Below, piece after piece: positions 1 through 11,684 of a stretch of 64,000 nucleotides of DNA. This stretch comes from Trichobilharzia regenti (taxonomy: Eukaryota > Platyhelminthes > Trematoda > Strigeidida > Schistosomatidae), in assembly GCA_944472135.2 (NCBI GenBank), contig OX235262.1, positions 27,141,362 to 27,205,361 on the forward strand. Reading direction: 5' to 3'. How positions within the stretch are numbered: the first letter of the stretch is position 1; each line of letters begins with the position of its first letter. Both the position numbers and the translations under genes were made by a program. Below the pieces are notes generated by a model, which worked only from the letters and a program-made list of their open reading frames with translations, did not search any database and was not told the DNA's origin.

Positions 1-304
1 ACTAAGTTAGAATTGGAATGTTAAAAAAAGATGTGGGCACTTATTTCACATGATTCATTCTACGCAGTAATGTATATTTTTCACCCGTGTATTCTCAGCA
101 TGACATAAAAAAAACAATACAATACAAAACTCCTCACATATTCAATTAGTGCTTAATTTGTTGTTACATACAATACAGATATTTAAATGTATGTAGTTCT
201 CAGGAGAATAACTATTGTAAATTTAATTATCATAGTATAACTAAATAAGTCAAGGCGCCATAATACGATTGTTTTTCATCATTCTGTTTGTCAAGTCAGT
301 ATTA
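1..304. other. AT-rich stretch, nothing recognised
   Basis: No open frame or repeat resembling anything else in the window was seen here. It borders the decayed Penelope-like fragment that begins near 305. Confidence 0.4.
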
Positions 305-1100
305 AAAAACTTTAGTTGTGTTGTCTGAGATGGATGGTTTATTTGCAAAGTCTTCATTCCCCTACTCACTAGGCTACATCTTCAGTGCACACTTCAATTT
401 GATTTAAAGTTAGGTTTTAGATTTCTCCACGAGTTTATTAGTCACCTCTCATGGTGTGTGACCTAGAACGTGACTCTTTGGTTTTTTGTATGTTTTCACA
501 TACTCTAGGCTACATGTGGTATTGGTACTGATTGTTTCCTTGACTTGAACTTTGACCCTTTGTGTGTGAGATTTCCTGGAATATCTTTTTTCCTTCACGT
601 TCCCAGTGGAACATAGGGCCTCAGGCTAGTGGCTTGAAGTTTCTGTAGCAGTGTTTATTTTTACAGGATGGGGTTGCTAGCCTCATGCCCAACCTTTCCT
701 CTTTACCAGCTTTTATTTCTGGCTTAGTGAGGTAAAGGTGTGCGTCGGCCAGGTATCGAACCACGGACCATGTGTATGGTAGGCAAGTGTCCTAACCATT
801 ATGCCACCGACGCACTCCTGGAATATTAGGCATCTAAAAATTGGCTGGAATTTTTGGTGTTTCCAGTGTGTAATATTTGAACCTCGGTCGTCCCAATCGA
901 ATTGATGTTCGTGGTTGTCTGTATGTAGTGAGGCGATATGAAGGAGTAGATGTCATCATGTCTTTTGACGGGTAGTTTATGATCATGGATACGAAGACGA
1001 AAGGGACATCCAATTTTTCCGATGTAATGTTTTTCGCAGTTGCCTAGTAGGGCAATGAAAGCTTTGCGAATTAACTATCCAGCTCAGAGAACACAACCAA
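305..1100 (-). pseudogene. Penelope-like element 3' fragment, interrupted by a SINE
   Basis: Reading the minus strand, this matches the 3' end of the PLEs at 16170-17760 and 45870-46661: the tip with a gttgtgtt..gagatggat core, the tail, then the GIY-YIG C-terminal region. No intact frame remains. A tRNA-headed SINE (585-815) splits it, flanked by 11-bp target duplications. From about 1046 to 1100 the same 3' tip reappears in the opposite direction, giving a short inverted end like that at 47338-47745. In this superfamily the protein is a reverse transcriptase joined to a GIY-YIG nuclease; only non-catalytic tail sequence survives here. Confidence 0.7.
574..826 (-). mobile_element. tRNA-headed SINE, type A, RTE-like tail
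   Basis: The SINE body is 585-815 and the duplicated target tcctggaatat lies at 574-584 and 816-826, inside a PLE. On the minus strand a tRNA-like head comes first, with a box A region around tggcataatggttagg and box B ggttcgatacc. A body of about 90 bp follows, then a tail reading ccctatgttccactgggaac. That tail resembles the 3' end of the SR2-like RTE elements of this window (for example 35260-35305), so the RTE machinery is the likely mobiliser. The identical target copies suggest it is much younger than the host PLE. Confidence 0.85.
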
Positions 1101-1439
1101 ATCAAAAAAGTTTTGTGTTATATTTATGCATATTATCACTTACAAATGCTTTCGAACTGTAATTTGTTGATGTTATCAATTTAGTGTTATTTAAAACATT
1201 TACATTGTTTGTTAATAACAGTAAATTCTTCAATTATTATGGACAGATAACACTGTAGAATCTTATGAAGAAGTAATAGAATAGCATATTCTTTGTTCAC
1301 CAATGACATATTTCAAATTAAAAAGCACAATGGCAATGACATGAAGGTTAGGAAACCACTAGCTTCAAACAATGGCACATACTAGCCATTAAATGTAATG
1401 ATGTAATCTCAACAGTGTGGAAATCCACTACACTGGGCT
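1101..1439. other. AT-rich spacer, nothing recognised
   Basis: No coding frame, tRNA-like box or match to the other repeats of the window was found. Confidence 0.35.
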
Positions 1440-1840
1440 AGCGTCATGAGAACCATTTCCAACAGCTTACTACAGACTTTATTAACAGCTGCCTTCACTT
1501 CATACTGAAGATTAGATGGTCAGAAAAGAACAAAAACTTAAGACCTTTGGTATTGAACCAACCAAGAACCTACCCCCTAACAAATATGTTGAAGGAAATG
1601 GAGATGGACTGGAAATACTCTGAGGAGGCATTCATTTGACATAACATGCCAAGGGTCTCATGTGGGAGAGAAGCAGGGAAAGATAGGTTGGGTGTTAGAT
1701 GGTGACGGGGGAGGGTGGAAGAAGAAATGAAAGCGTGTGGCCAATTGTAGAGCCAACTAAAAGTGACTGTGTGGAACAGAGTAGGGTGGAGATGTGCTGT
1801 TGAAAACCAATGTCCTACTCAGAATCCAAGGGAATAGTCG
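1440..1840 (+). pseudogene. SR2-like RTE LINE, decayed 3' end
   Basis: The order of phrases matches the last part of the RTE copies at 34800-35305 and 27020-27440: the cttactacagacttta..aacagctgccttc region, the conserved tail of the open frame (caaatatgttgaaggaaatggagatgga), and the end ccaatgtcctactcagaatccaaggg. Stops are present in all frames. It is a 5'-truncated, old insertion that retains only the C-terminal region beyond the reverse transcriptase fingers and palm. Confidence 0.7.
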
Positions 1841-2614
1841 ACAGAAAGTGTACTGAAGTTGTGAATCTAATCATAGATGCACCAAATGGTTCGCATTACA
1901 TTTTACTGGCTTTAACTATCTCTTAATGTGGTGTCGATTCTTTTTAAACATCGTCAATAAATAAATACGGATGAAAATTTGAAATTGAAGTAGTTAGCCT
2001 TTTTTCACCTTTTTTCAAATTATTTTAAAGAAGACATGAACAGTGATATTTGCTTTGTGCAGCAATGCATTTTCATCTCGTCAGACTAATGTTAAGCTGG
2101 ATATAAGCTGATAAAAAATTGACTAATAAGTAATACACACCACAAACGAATCAGTCGAATAGTTATTAGACAGTAGTTAAACATTAGGATTTTAAACAAG
2201 ACTGAAATGTGATACAACTCAAACTAGCAGTTTTTTTTACATATACCTAAACAACTAAATAGTGTGTTAAGGCATTATTATTATTACTATTGCTATTCCT
2301 CCCTTGAGTTTCCAGCAGAATACAGGGCTTCAATTCACTCAGTCAATGATTTTTAATTTGAACAGGCTCTACGGTCGCTCACAGGCGTTAATTTACTTCT
2401 AGAGTGATATTCTTCCTGTCAGCTTCTGACATCGAACTTGTCACTTCCCATTCAGGTCCCATTCGATAGTCTTGTGTGTAATGTCAAAAAACATGGTGGA
2501 TAGAAGAAATCGCAATCAAAGATAGATGGAAATGAAGTAGTGGTTAGTTCATTGGTAATGTCTTTGAGAGATATAGGTTTGAATCTCACAGAGGACATCA
2601 GTTCGGGTGAGTCC
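1841..2614. other. AT-rich spacer with a possible RTE tail remnant
   Basis: Most of this stretch shows nothing. At about 2285-2345 the plus strand reads ttattattattactattg..ccttgag..tacagggcttcaattcac, which resembles the reversed 3' tail of the SR2-like RTE (compare 8800-8860). I treat it as a weak remnant. No gene is supported. Confidence 0.35.
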
Positions 2615-3367
2615 GTAGACAGGTGAATGGTATCCCATTGGGCCATATCGTTGATATTGTCACTGATAGGCACTTGATATCATGCAGCAAATTTGTTAAA
2701 GAAATTTTGTCAGACTCTGAGCACCTACTCTACTCGCAGCTCCAACCTTGTGTCTTCTCAGGTAAAACAAGAAGTCTTTTCAGAAGACTTTATGCATGTA
2801 CGTCTCAGTATAAAAATTCCACTATAGCATATTTAACACGTACTTTATGTGATGAAAATAGTGTTAGGCATGAACTAAATAACTAACCTTCTTTGCACTA
2901 CTAAATAAACCATTTCCTCCACACTTACAACATCAACCTTTAATGTCACTGTACTTCTTATATTCATAATCCTCTCAATTTTTCGTTTTTATTTTTTCAT
3001 AAGTGTGAACATAATTTAAGCTGTGTTAATAACTGTTAATTTTGTATTTCCCCTCACTATGCTGCTATATCATCAGAACATTAGATTCAATACTCTATAG
3101 TAACATGCTAAAATTTCCAAACTGAATTGACAATACTGTTTGAAACAAACCCACTGTTATTATTATTAAATTTAATATTCTCGCTTCGTCCTTCGAATAT
3201 CTCTGACTTTATATCGTAGACGTGGACAAATTCCTCTGGTTACTTTTGCGTTGATTTTTAATTTTACTTATATTTTAAGTAAATCAGATGCAATATTGCG
3301 AGAAATGCTGAGAATTCCATTCTGTATTATAAGTACTGTTTTTGGAATAAAGCAGATTATTATTATA
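2615..3367 (+). pseudogene. CR1-like LINE, 5'-truncated 3' end
   Basis: The frame at 2623-2886 matches the last ~85 residues of the intact CR1-like protein at 49364-52225. Shared signatures are a LYSQL.PC block, a YKNSTI/YRNSTI block and a closing LxRxLxDxxxVR stretch. A ~470-bp untranslated region follows and ends in a block (tgctgagaattcc...gtactgtttttggaataaagc) also seen at the 3' end of the intact copy. The tail is a short ATT repeat (3354-3366). Several hundred codons, including endonuclease and reverse transcriptase, are missing at the 5' side. Clear family membership, no function expected. Confidence 0.85.
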
Positions 3368-3384
3368 TCTTCCTAATTTTGTTG

Positions 3385-3500
3385 ATAAGCTTTCGAGTAG
3401 GAAGACCTAGTGGAAAGGTGATATGATTATGAGCAATAAATTGTGCTCGAAACATCATCAGTAAATATTACTGTATAACACTGTGAGACTTTATCGAAAT
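3385..3500 (+). mobile_element. Penelope-like element 3'-tip fragment
   Basis: The stretch gagcaataaattgtgctcgaaac followed by tcatcagtaaa matches the tips at 19825-19865, 39265-39298 and 62245-62280. It is a short, solitary terminal fragment with no coding content. Confidence 0.55.
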
Positions 3501-3639
3501 AAATTTTACCCAAAATGGAATATCTTCCTTATGACTGCTAACAAACACGAGTCTTAGGTTCAGTGTGTGTGTGTTATGCTTGTAAGTTTTCTTACTTGAT
3601 GAGTGCGCCATAAGTTCGACTGATAGGATTCATTGGAGG

Positions 3640-4235
3640 ATTTCATCCTTAGCTAGAGAACCATTGGAAAACCTGCAGGGAGTATTAGACGGCCGTTTCG
3701 TCAGCCTAGTTTGGGACTCTTCATCAGTACGCACCCACTGAGAGGGTTCGAATCCAGGACCTTCTGGTTACAAGGAGAGCTGGTAGACCATTCAGCAGTC
3801 CCTGGGACCTGACCTAATGGCCAGCTCATGAATTCTAAGTTCTGCCACTTCAAAACATTTCTCATGCTCACCAACGACTGGCCCCACTCAGGCAGTGGCC
3901 TGAGGTTCTAGTGGGAAATCGTGACCAGTAGGATGAAGCAGGTTTATAGTGAGGCAGTAACTCATCGAAGAAGACATTGGGAAGTGGTCGTGCTATATCA
4001 TGGGACAGCCGTTGGATCAGGAGCCAGTAGCTTAATGGTCTACGAGCTTGCTAGCCTTGTAACCAAAAGGTCCTGAGTTCGAACCCCGGTAGGTGTGTAT
4101 TGCTGAATAGCCGATCCCAAACTAGGGCAACTAAAACAGCTGTCCAGTACTCCTTGCAGGTTTTCCATTGGTTCCCTAACTGAAGTCAGCTCATGATGAA
4201 ATCCTCCAACCAATCAAACTAAGTTCCTAAGAAAA
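3640..4235. mobile_element. Head-to-head pair of B-type SINEs
   Basis: A minus copy (about 3640-3860) and a plus copy (about 3860-4235) are joined by their 5' sides. Each has a tRNA-like head: the plus copy carries box A near 4030 (agcttaatggtctacgag) and box B at 4078-4088 (gttcgaaccccg). Each is followed by the ribozyme-like module described at 22184-22233 and the end ggttttccatt...tcagctcatgatgaaatcctcc. Both ribozyme-like cores are damaged here: the plus copy has lost the equivalents of G8 and G12. The arrangement recurs at 21690-22295, 43040-43525 and 63480-63810. Confidence 0.75.
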
Positions 4236-4824
4236 GCCAATAATCGACAGGATTCAATCAGCACTAACGCTATGAACTAGACATATGAAACTGGTTACTA
4301 GTTAGTGGCCATTTCTTGTATATATTGTTACTTTTAATCAATATGTTTGAAAAAAGGACCAACTAATAGTATTTGCGTGCTTATGTAATTAACCATGAAA
4401 AGACAAACAAACAAATAACAAAAAACACGAATTCATTCTAATAAACATTTCACCAAAAAAAAACTGCGTAACTCACCTTTGTCGATTAAATAGGATTATT
4501 ATAAACACTGTGGCTTAGTTTACTAACTGGTTAGGTTATTTATTTATTTGTTTCTTTCTTTTTTCTTGCGGAAATTAAGAATGACATTTTAGTGTAAACA
4601 ATCAGTGTTTTTGTTTTAACTAACTGTTCAATAGTTTCAATAGGTAGGTTTATGCACATATTATAAGGAAGAGAGGAAACACTGAGTGAACATATTTATA
4701 TGGATGTATGATACAACTGCCTTTCAAAAGCATGACTAAATCTGAAGAGATATGCAAGTGAAGCGGTTGAGCGTGTCGATTAATCCACTAATTTAGGATA
4801 GTACATCAGTCCCAACGGGTTGAT
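4236..4824. other. AT-rich spacer, nothing recognised
   Basis: Low-complexity, A/T-dominated sequence without frames or repeats that I could relate to other parts of the window. Confidence 0.35.
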
Positions 4825-5350
4825 TACTGATGAAATCTCAGCACAGATACAGAAGGCTTGTGTGACACTTGCCCACTTACGTCATCTCTGGTGTAAATCC
4901 AACTGTCGATCATAAAGGTCACATGTACTGTTTCACGTGGCTATTGGAAGTAGAGGATATGAAAAGGCTAGATGTGTTTTGCTACAGATGTTCACATTTC
5001 GTCCCCAGTGTTACATGGTTAAATGTAGTGAGTAATACTGAGGTTAGGCATAAAGTGTTAGTTAAGAAAAAAAAGTAAATCGATGGGGTTGTGAAGTTAC
5101 TTCAGTCGAGGTGGTTAGGATACATGACGCATACATTTTTAGCCACTGTTTTCCTAGATAAGTAATAATTATTTGGAAAAGAGTTAAGGGTGATCAAATC
5201 AAAGCGCTGCACCAGTCCATGAAGTCTGTGACAGTTGTTTTCAGCCAAGTAGGGATGATAGGAACTAATTTTTGGAAACTGTTGGTTATATGGCTCAAAG
5301 TGGGTTTGATTGGCGCAGACGCATTCACTTCTTGTAATCTTCTGGAATCA
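4825..5350 (+). pseudogene. Perere-3/SR3-like RTE, old 3' fragment
   Basis: The translated pieces match the C-terminal third of the proteins at 23869-25630 and 29023-30657: an LITDEISAQI block, a LRHLW block, VEDMKRLD, then VSNTEVRHKVL and KVYLRW-type remnants, ending with the CSQW/RRCIHS-like region at 5310-5330. Several frameshifts and stops separate them. It is clearly older than the two long copies further on. No catalytic motif lies in the surviving part. Confidence 0.75.
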
Positions 5351-5357
5351 TAAAACG

Positions 5358-6023
5358 CTAATGTCTTTTTTTAATTTTAATTGAATATTAGATTTTCCCG
5401 TCGATTAATTGGACCGAAGTGCTCAGTCTCAGGTTGACATGTCGGCTTCTTGTGCAGATGCTTCGACGATATCCAGGCATTTAATTAGAACTACACTGGT
5501 GGATGGTGACTAGCAGTGGAATCCAGGATAAAGCGCATTTCGTTCTATTTGGGACTCGTCAGTCATCTGAATGTACCTGCATTTCCCAGTGAGTGATGAT
5601 GTTCCCACTGGGCTCGAACGTAGTGCTTATAGTTTCAAACATTATCGTTTCCCACTGCTAGTCACCATCCACCAATGAAAATCTAATTAAATGCCCAGAC
5701 ATCATCGAAGCATCTGCACAAGAAGCCGACATGTTAAGCCGAGACCGAGCACTTCGGTCCACTCAATCGGCGGGAAAATCTAAAGTACAATTAAATAATT
5801 AATATGACTCGTTGCACAAGAGGTGGCTGTCGTGGCCCAAGTAGTCTAATGGACAACGCTTTGGCGTTTAAAACTATGGTCACTGGGTTCGAGCTTCGGT
5901 GGGAGCATCATCACCCACTGGGAAATGCAGGTACATCCAGTTGACGAGTTCCCATTTAGGACGAAATGTGTATCCTGGATTCCAGTACTAGTCACCATCC
6001 ACCAACTAAATCCTAAGGCCTTT
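5358..6023. mobile_element. Composite Smα unit: inverted dimer plus full monomer
   Basis: From 5389 to 5787 two inverted arms of about 100 bp (gattttcccgtcgatt... and its reverse complement ending ...gcgggaaaatc) enclose a minus Smα-type SINE and the 3' part of a plus one. A complete plus Smα SINE follows at 5826-6005: tRNA-like head with box A tggcccaagtagtctaatgg and box B gggttcgagct, then a hammerhead region. That hammerhead has ttgacga in place of ctgacga, losing core base C3. An imperfect 11-bp repeat (ctaatgtcttt / ctaaggccttt) at 5358-5368 and 6013-6023 may be the target duplication. The same unit recurs at 14469-15105. Confidence 0.8.
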
Positions 6024-6689
6024 GTACGTTACTAATCTTTTTCCCGTAAATGTTTACTTACTACAATTCCTTTAAGTATTTTTTTTATCCCTTTTCTCTA
6101 ACTTTGGCGTTTTACAGGGAATATGTCAACTTGAACTTGTTCACTTTTTTGCAAAGTTCTAAGTTGTAACTCAATCGTTCGGCTTTTTTAAGATTTTGAT
6201 AATATCCTTAGTTTATAAGTCAAACTCTGCATTAACATAAAAGAAGTAGTAAGATGACGTTTAACTGAGGTGGACTATTCTGGTTACTTTTTTTCGTTTA
6301 TCAGCTGGATGGCTTAATTATGAGGCTCACATTATTCTTTTCAACAATATTTTGAGAGCTAACCACAGTATGAAGTGGTCTGATTATCATCATTAGTGAT
6401 AGCTTAATTGGTGAAGTACCCACCAAGTAAAAGAGACTATATGGTCTGTTTATATTTCTTTTGTCCATGTCGTTTATTTTTAACTTATACATCAACTGGA
6501 TTCACTTAGACTAGCTTGGTTTTCAGTCCATAAAAACTCACCCGAATTACTAGGCGATTCTGAGTCATGGAAGAGGTAAAATGGTATGTGGTGGTACCAT
6601 CTTTACTCTTTAAAAATGATCTCATCGCTACTGGGAGTCAAAAGCTGAGCAAAGAGAAATTTATTTCCCACTAGAATCAGAAAGAATCC
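6024..6689. other. Spacer, nothing recognised
   Basis: No frame or repeat stands out. A 64-codon minus frame at 6301-6495 has no similarity that I recognise and is not supported as a gene. Confidence 0.35.
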
Positions 6690-8165
6690 TCAATTTGGGT
6701 ACCGATAACTTCTGCTGATAAAAGTCATCTGGTACCCATCTGACGTGTCTTCATCCGATGAAAGCAGAAGTAATAAAAGGGATAAGACATATGCGCACTA
6801 CGATAGGGCTACTCAGACTTCAGAATAAATGAATGGTTATGTTGTAGGAGTGCACAAAATCTGTGAAAGCAGATGGACTGCATGTATACTCACTCACTTG
6901 TTAACTAGAATTTCAATAATCCACTCCGATTACACAAACGAATTCCATGAGCATATTAGGGGTGTGAATATCATGATATCATCAATAGCATAGAAGGATC
7001 TGATGCACTGGGAACCTATTTCCACCGTAGTCATAATAGCACGATTCAACTCAAAAGGATGGAAGGAAGGCTACGCATTTACAAACAAAGCATTCCGCGA
7101 GAAGGAGGACTTTGAATGACAACTGCCATTAGAAGTGAACAGGATGACAGCCACATAGCAATATCAAATTTCCCATATAAATAGACAGAAAACAATAAGA
7201 AGCATCAGTCACAACCAACGAAAGAATTTTAAAGAATTCATCTATCACATTTAACCTGGAAGCATATATTCAAGTGAAAGATAGCTCAAGCTGGAGGAAC
7301 AAAACAGACCTTCGTTACTTTGAAGTCGATTTTGAGATCTACAGAGTTTGGTAAGCGGAACAATATCCGAATGCAAAGTCAGTGCTTAGATGTGATCCAC
7401 AGACTTGGCTTCTACGCATTCATAATAGGCTTCAGACTTTGATCAACACCTACCTTCTCTCAGTGTTGATGATCAGATGGTCGAGAAAGTTAGCATCTAT
7501 GAGCTTTGACAACAGATCGACCAGGAACCTATCGCCCAATAAATATGCAGAAGGAAATGGAGACCATCGGATAAAATCACGAACGAGAGCTCGGAGTGGA
7601 AGCAACGTTTTATGCGTTGGTTCAAGCTTAATATGAAGGAGATGCTGTAGGGACTCGATTGAATCCTTTGAGGACCATGGAAAATGGACATGGAGACCTC
7701 AGAAGACATTTTCACTACTGTATTTCATAAGGTGTGAATGGAGGGTGAGTTACTTGAGGATTGGAAGAAAAACTACCCTTGTGAAGCTGTTAATGATTGG
7801 TGAACTGAGCCTACCTGAGTAATGATGCAGAATCATGCTTCTTTTTTCCCACACGAAATATTAGGCAACAAGGAACTCTGCCAATGAGCTAACCTAAAAA
7901 CCACCTGTTGCCCGGAAATCTGCGGGTAGGGATGGAGATGAATGGGACATTCATGTGATATCACACAATAAACAGATCCTCGACTGGAACCCGAAGGAGA
8001 GGCATCGAGTTGGGTATCAGGGGATTACATAGAGATCATGTGAAGAGGAAATGGAAGATTGTTAGTAATCATAGAACCAGGTGGAAATGACGGTGGAGGA
8101 CACAGTAGACTGGAGATTTGCTGCTGAAACTCTGTGTTCTAGTTGAAACACGAAGAGTAAATGAC
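6690..8165 (+). pseudogene. Internally deleted, rearranged SR2-like RTE
   Basis: 6690-7075 matches the endonuclease end of the RTE protein: ICESRW-like, then the HxxRGVNIMxS, HWEPIS and ARFNSKGWK blocks, also seen at 25925-26137. From about 7380 the sequence jumps to the C-terminal region and 3' side (to ~7735). A scrap of reverse transcriptase follows at ~7740-7855 (GELLEDWKKN and a degraded ncyRGI region), then another 3' end that finishes at ~8165 with tctgtgttctagttgaaac. The reverse transcriptase palm is missing. The junction structure resembles 25815-26870. Confidence 0.65.
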
Positions 8166-8800
8166 AAATATTTCATTATATTCAGAGGGATCAGAAGCAA
8201 ACCTGTATATCATTGCGCGTTCAATAATTGTATCACTCACTTAAAAAGTATTAGAGGTCCCTAAATTTGCCTTTATTATCAGTTTGTTCTTCATCTGAAG
8301 TTCATATCACAGTTTAGCTCCCTTAATTGCATGCTATGTTTCCTACTCACTTATTAATTCTTTCGTCATCTGCTGTTAATAATTTCAATTTGGTATCCTT
8401 AATTCTGAGTAAAGTCACGTTTTAATATACTTATTCAACCATTTTCATATTTAATGAGAGAAGAAGGAGTTTTCAGCCAAGATGCCCGAGTTTTTTCTCT
8501 TATCGCTTCAGAGGTTGATTTGTTGAAAGGTGTTATACAGCTCTAATTTTGCCCTATTTTTAAACCAACTGGTAGCGGCTTAGTTTAGTCTAGGCAGAAT
8601 ATATTTTTGTGGCGCAATTGAACAAGTTTGAAGCACAAAATTATGTAATCAGTCAGTGATATTTTTATGTAATGTATTTTTTCCTAAAACAAAGCCGATT
8701 GTCCACACTGGTTAGAGCCTATCTGCCTTCTAATTTTATTTGTATAGGCTACAGGGTCAGGAATTCCACGTTGGTTTGTTTATTATATGCATCAAGCAGT
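8166..8800. other. Spacer, nothing recognised
   Basis: AT-rich sequence between two RTE relics. No coding or repeat signal was found. Confidence 0.35.
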
Positions 8801-8802
8801 TA

Positions 8803-9985
8803 TTATTATTGTTCCCTTGGGATCCTAGTGCAACATAGGGCTTCAACTGAACGTCTCCACTTGCTTCTATCTTCCTTCTGCTGTGCTTTCCACCTGCATC
8901 CATCTCAGTCCATACTCTTTCAACTCCTCTTCACACCATCTCCTCCATGTCACCCTCGCAGTGACATCCCACACGCCATTTTCCTTTCGGCCCGGTTCCA
9001 CTTGAGCAATGGACTGACGCGCGCACGATGTCACCAAGCTGTCTCCTCAGCGAGCGAGTGTCCAATCCATCTCCACTTTCTCCTGCATATTTGTTGGGTG
9101 GGCGATTGCTTCTTGTTTTGTTTTTTAGTGCCCATAGTTTCTTGTTGGTGATTATTTCCGGCTCCGCCACCTGATCCTCATTCAGTATAGAGCGAAGACA
9201 GTAAGTTGTTGATGAAGGTCTGCAATAGCCTGTTGGAAACATTCTTTGTGACCTGCTCGCCAAGTTTCTCATCCGACCCATATAGAAGAAGTGACTTGAC
9301 GTTTGTATTGAAAATCCGAGCGAATTTTGTTGTTGATTCTGGCTGAGTGACGAAGATTTCCAGATTGGTTTCAGGTTGATGAATGTGTCTTTTGCCTTTC
9401 CGATTCTCGATTTGACATCCTCGTCCGTTCCTTCTATAGTTGAGACAATGCTCCCCAGATAAGTGTATGAAGTAGCCTCTTCCAAATCCCTCCCGTTGAT
9501 GGTGATTGGCCCTGGATGTTGCTGCTGTTGTTGTTTTTGGCTATTTCCATAACTCCCATCTTGTCTATGTTCACCTGGAGTCCTGCATTCACCCGCTGCT
9601 TCTTCGACTAGTTTGTCGATTTTCGCTTGTAAGTCTTCGATTTTGTGTGACATCAGACATAAATCATGCACTCGCGAGATCCAGGTCTTCTAGGTTCTTC
9701 ATGTCGGTGATAATAAGCACCCTTGTCTGACTCCTGTGTCTACTCCAAACGCCTCGCTGAGTTTTCCATTGTGGATCACTTGACATGTGCCACCGTTGTT
9801 GTACAGCTGTTGAATAAGGTTGATGAATATTTGGGCGCTGCACGCCGTAGTACTCCAGTAATTTCTAAATTACTTCGCGATCAACACTGTCGAAGGCCTT
9901 CTCAAAGTCTATAAAGTTGAGGTACAAGTTTGATTGGTATTCCATACTTTGTTTGATGATGATCTGTAGAGCTGCAATTTGGCCA
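8803..9985 (-). pseudogene. SR2-like RTE LINE, 5'-truncated copy
   Basis: On the minus strand the copy enters in the reverse transcriptase (LYLNFIDFEKAFDSVDRE, motif A, 9868-9930), jumps to the region after the active site, and reads open through 9671-8931: a coiled linker, a glutamine run, then ITINGRDLEE, YLGSIVS, GTDEDVKSRIGKAK and a C-terminal tail. It ends near 8803 with ccctatgttgcactagg and a short aat-type tail. Where the FADD active-site box should be, the strand reads cgcgagtgcatgattta: one Asp codon is replaced by seven bases and the frame shifts. The same lesion occurs at 34380, 45255 and 54530. Confidence 0.85.
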
Positions 9986-10017
9986 GAACACACACAAACA
10001 CACAGTAACACATTATT

Positions 10018-10115
10018 ATTTACTGGATGACATCTGATAAATCTAATAAACAAACTAATGTGGGTTTACTTAATGCCACAGTGCCGAAGTTTTACACATA
10101 TGTTAATATAGGGTT
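10018..10115 (-). repeat. Dispersed terminal repeat, probable PLE end
   Basis: tttactggatga at 10018 is the reverse of the tcatccagtaaa tip of the PLEs. The following block (aataaacaaactaatgtgg...ccacagtgccgaagttt) recurs, diverged, at 20240-20275, 42890-42955 and 62305-62345. It has no coding content. Confidence 0.5.
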
Positions 10116-11126
10116 AGGAGTTGTAGGAAATCAGTTCTGGGTATTCCTTCTTCCGTATCGAACCCATGTCGCATCGTTTTTATTAGTGCCAGTCATATCA
10201 ACCCATATCGAATTTGGTATAGTTATTAAATTCGAATATCTGTATCTTTATTGTTCATAGCCAAATGTGATCTTAATTTGGTAGAGTTGCTAGCATGCGT
10301 TTAAATCACCATAGCCGATTGGATTAGTATAATGACACTCAACAATTAATAAACATTCTCTTGCATGTTTCTGTATCATTTTTGTGTGCATATTGATGGC
10401 TGAAATTTAACACTTCCAGTTTTTCATTCTCTCTATCAATTCGATAATAGACTGATGTTAAAGTTGATGGACACAGTTAGGGGTTAGTTTTATTGACCTA
10501 AAAACCCCCATGTAATCTGTTTTTACAAAACACCCTAGTCTACCAATGTTCATTTGATTTGACTTTAAATTCCAGTCCCATAAGTTGAAGTAGCTGACCA
10601 AGATAAATTAGATTAACAAAATAAAACAAGTTTGAAGGTAGGTAAGTTTAGAATAGTTTATTGATGCTTTAGTATAATACAATGAAGCGATTAATGTAAG
10701 CAGACCGATAATCAGTCAAACTAGTGCATGTGTGTATGTGTAGGTGCATAGATAGATGACTAACTGAGCCTGCATTGATTCAAGCTATATCAGAAGCACA
10801 TGTTATAAAGATGAATAACCAACGCTTTTGATTTACGAAGAAGTGAAATAATTAGTTTGATTTATATAGACCATATATTAGAGTAATAAGTTTGTAGTAA
10901 TCCATAAATTTGAAATGTTTTTCTTTTTGTTGTTGCTAAATTACTGTTGTTTTATGATACATTCTACAAAGTATTTATAGGAAATAAAATTCTTATTCTT
11001 AAGAAATCTCTTGCAATGAAGATTATTCTATGAAAGTGGACAGCACTCAGAAGATGTATGTATACTTCAGCTGTATACTGAATAGGTGGTGAGAAGAAGA
11101 AGAAGAATAAGTGTCGAACTAAAACC
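10116..11126. other. Spacer, nothing recognised
   Basis: AT-rich sequence. Small frames at 10027-10260 and 10964-11200 show no family features and lie across repeat boundaries. Confidence 0.35.
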
Positions 11127-11664
11127 ACTACTACTAATTCTACTGTGGTGGTCTGATACAGACAACGGAATATTATTCTCACATATTTCCACAGTTCCAT
11201 ACGGCATTACCAACAGAATACGATGTATCTATTTGAAAATTCTGTTTCATGTTGTTTATTGTTAACCGAAATCACACACTCAGTGATTGGTTAAACAATT
11301 TAAACTGTAGATATATAAATAGCAGTTTGATCACTTGAAAATATGCCTTGACTTCCATGTCTTGCCTTTTTTTTCTTACACTACTACTACTACTACTTTG
11401 ACAACAGAAGGCAAGACCCGGAAGCCAAGGCATATTTTCAAGTGATCAGACCTCTGTTTACATATCTACAATTTTATATTCTTTAACCAATCACTGAGTG
11501 TGTGATTTCGGTTAACATTAAACAACATGAAACAGAATGTTCAAATAGATACATCGTATTCTGTTGGTAATGCCGTATGGAACTGTGGAAATATGTGATG
11601 ATAATATTCCGTTGAAACACATTGTCTGTATCACGCTACCGTACTACTACTACTACTACTAATT
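11127..11664. mobile_element. Foldback / MITE-like element with ~240-bp inverted arms
   Basis: Left arm ~11140-11370 and right arm ~11405-11640 are reverse complements at roughly nine bases in ten: a tctgatacagac region, the block cacatatttccacagttccatacgg, the aaccgaaatcacacactcagtgattggtt block, then gtgatcacttgaaaatatgcctt at the centre. The loop holds (act)n and a t-run. The 13-mer actactactaatt lies just outside on both sides (11127-11139, 11652-11664) and may be a target duplication, although the local ACT repeat weakens that. No transposase frame is present, so it would be non-autonomous. Confidence 0.75.
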
Positions 11665-11684
11665 AACTGCTATCCGTAAATTAT

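Noticed and set aside
8672..9151. 159-codon plus frame
   Set aside because: Antisense shadow of the RTE copy on the minus strand.
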